NCBI RefSeq assembly: GCF_000517085.1
Contig: NZ_KI912107.1
Location: 380,425-444,424, forward strand
From: Saccharicrinis fermentans DSM 9555 = JCM 21142
Lineage (GTDB): Bacteria > Bacteroidota > Bacteroidia > Bacteroidales > Marinilabiliaceae
Length of the DNA: 64,000 nt
Direction: 5' to 3'
The notes under the pieces were generated by a model. It searched no databases, was not told the DNA's origin, and saw nothing but the letters and a program-made list of their open reading frames with translations. Shown here piece by piece: positions 63,072 to 64,000 of the stretch (position 1 is its first letter; every line of letters begins with the position of its first letter). A program made the translations under genes and the position numbers.

Positions 63072-63270
63072 GATTAAACTATACCCACAAAGTTCAAATA
63101 TAAATGCTGCGATGCAGTTACTCAGAAAAGAAATAAAACTATCAGTAGAATTAAATAACAGACTCGATTTGTTGACCAGAAATAAACGAGCACATTATTA
63201 CACGCACAAACAATTGGAAGTTATCCTGGAATATTTTTGTATAAGTCAGAAAGAATTTGAATTGTTATAG
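63072..63270 (+). pseudogene. DUF4248-like gene, second copy, N-terminus cut by IS66
   Basis: The frame (open from 63052 inside the IS66 end) reads IKLYPQSSNINAAMQLLRKE, LNNRLDLLTRNKRAHYYTHK and EVILEYFCISQKEFELL. It aligns along its length with the DUF4248-like gene that IS1634 splits at 55272-57651 (shared KLYPQSSN, AMQLLRKEIK, LTRNKRAHY.THK.LE.ILE). The first about 12 residues are replaced by IS66 end sequence. Translation from an internal ATG is possible but unproven. Confidence 0.75.
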
Positions 63271-63531
63271 ATGAACCGCAATAAATGCAATCTTCATCGT
63301 TGTCGCAAAATTTTGAAATCCTCATTTACAAAAGTAAACTCCGGCTTTAAAATTTCTTACGCCTTGAATCTTACTATTTATATCGATTCCCTTTAAAATA
63401 ATCCCGGGAAAATAAGTTCAAAAGCAATAATTACGATAATAATCAAACTGCTTTTGCGTGCTTTTTTATGCTTGAGTGTGCTATTAGAGTATACATAGAC
63501 CTTATTCAGCGTATATTTCACTTGCTTTTAA
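63271..63531. other. Spacer between DUF4248-like gene and IS701 copy 2
   Basis: About 260 bp with no gene. The last eight bases before the IS701 repeat are GCTTTTAA, the same as outside the left end of copy 1. Confidence 0.4.
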
Positions 63532-64000
63532 TTCTACTTTAACAGATTTATTGCTTTGAATAACAGAGGTCTATGTCACGCTGTCGCTTTTCATGTCGCT
63601 GCTGCAGTTTTTCCAGCATCCGTTCATCGGTCATTTCACGATAAAATTTGTATACCATAAAATCCATAATGTCTCTTGCCGACAACAATGGGACTTCGTC
63701 TTGATTCAATAGTTTTTCTTTCAGCATAAAGCTGCCCACCATTAAGTTGAGGGCTACTTGGTGATGCCATGACAGCCATTTGCGGGTTTGGAACTGATCC
63801 AAGCCTACTATCTGTTTTTGCTCTTTGAAGCTATGCTCAATGAAAAAGCGTTGTGCCTGCATGTATGCCAGCGCCTGATGCGTGTATTGAGCAAGTTCTG
63901 CGTTAGTGAACGAATATTTTATTTCTACTCCCTGCTTTGTCTTTCTTTTCGAAATGACCAGCAACCGTTTCTCAACAATGTTCTGAACCTTATCCCAAAT
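63532..64000 (-). mobile_element. IS701-family insertion sequence, copy 2 (partial, runs off window)
   Basis: Begins with the inverted repeat TTCTACTTTAACAGATT and carries on the minus strand the last 138 codons of the transposase (stop at 63548), with protein sequence identical to copy 1 at 58283-59590. The remainder lies beyond the window. Two copies in opposite orientation 5 kb apart can invert or mobilise the DNA between them. Confidence 0.93.

Overview
The window is AT-rich DNA from a member of the Bacteroidota, most likely a marine polysaccharide-degrading member of the class Bacteroidia (Marinilabiliales-like; the order is inference). Support: Bacteroidota-type -7 promoter boxes (TAnnTTTG) with weak Shine-Dalgarno sites, a SprB-type repeat and a type IX secretion (T9SS) sorting tail, OmpA-linked secreted proteins, a formylglycine sulfatase beside a beta-helix protein and a sialate O-acetylesterase, and RF1 and PurM sequences of the Bacteroidia type.

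Region 1 (1-15.7 kb) is mostly a stable chromosomal backbone. It holds an XRE-cupin regulator paired with an acyl-CoA synthetase, an MFS exporter with a quinone-oxidoreductase-like enzyme, tRNA-Met, an ECF sigma factor with a membrane partner, purM, prfA, pyrF, and several secreted or membrane proteins (esterase, beta-propeller glycosidase-like protein, DUF418 protein).

Region 2 (15.7-23.4 kb) holds a compact cluster of a TM2-domain protein, a LolA-like protein, a secreted YidD-domain protein and two TPR proteins with PGxG membrane tails. The cluster is bracketed by a perfect 310-bp duplication of the 3' end of the DUF418 gene. An OmpA/SprB-repeat protein and a large TPR/propeller protein follow.

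Region 3 (23.7-28.7 kb) is one giant gene: a 1601-residue fusion of a DEDD exonuclease, a RecQ helicase and a UvrD/Rep helicase. It starts 33 bp after a 155-bp miniature transposon.

Region 4 (29-48 kb) is a carbohydrate locus without a SusC/SusD pair: a ToxR/CadC-type regulator divergent from an FN3/propeller glycosidase-like gene; a full-length IS that appears to use a programmed -1 frameshift; then hydrolase, beta-helix protein with a frameshifted T9SS tail, sialate O-acetylesterase, damaged DUF1080 gene, sulfatase, beta-propeller lipoprotein and truncated DUF6786-like gene. An HxlR regulator is divergent from an unusual ABM-ABM-propeller-MBL fusion.

Region 5 (48.2-64 kb) is a mobile-element graveyard. 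It contains a truncated AhpD-like gene, a mosaic tail-fibre-like protein, IS256, IS4 and group II intron-RT remnants, a complete hipBST toxin-antitoxin operon with palindromic operators, iteron-like repeats, a decayed IS1634, two IS701 copies, an IS66, and the broken replication genes (CHC2 primase, primase-helicase, two DUF4248-like genes) of an element that these ISs and the miniature transposon have dismantled. Several insertions can be undone on paper using exact 4-bp or 8-bp target duplications.
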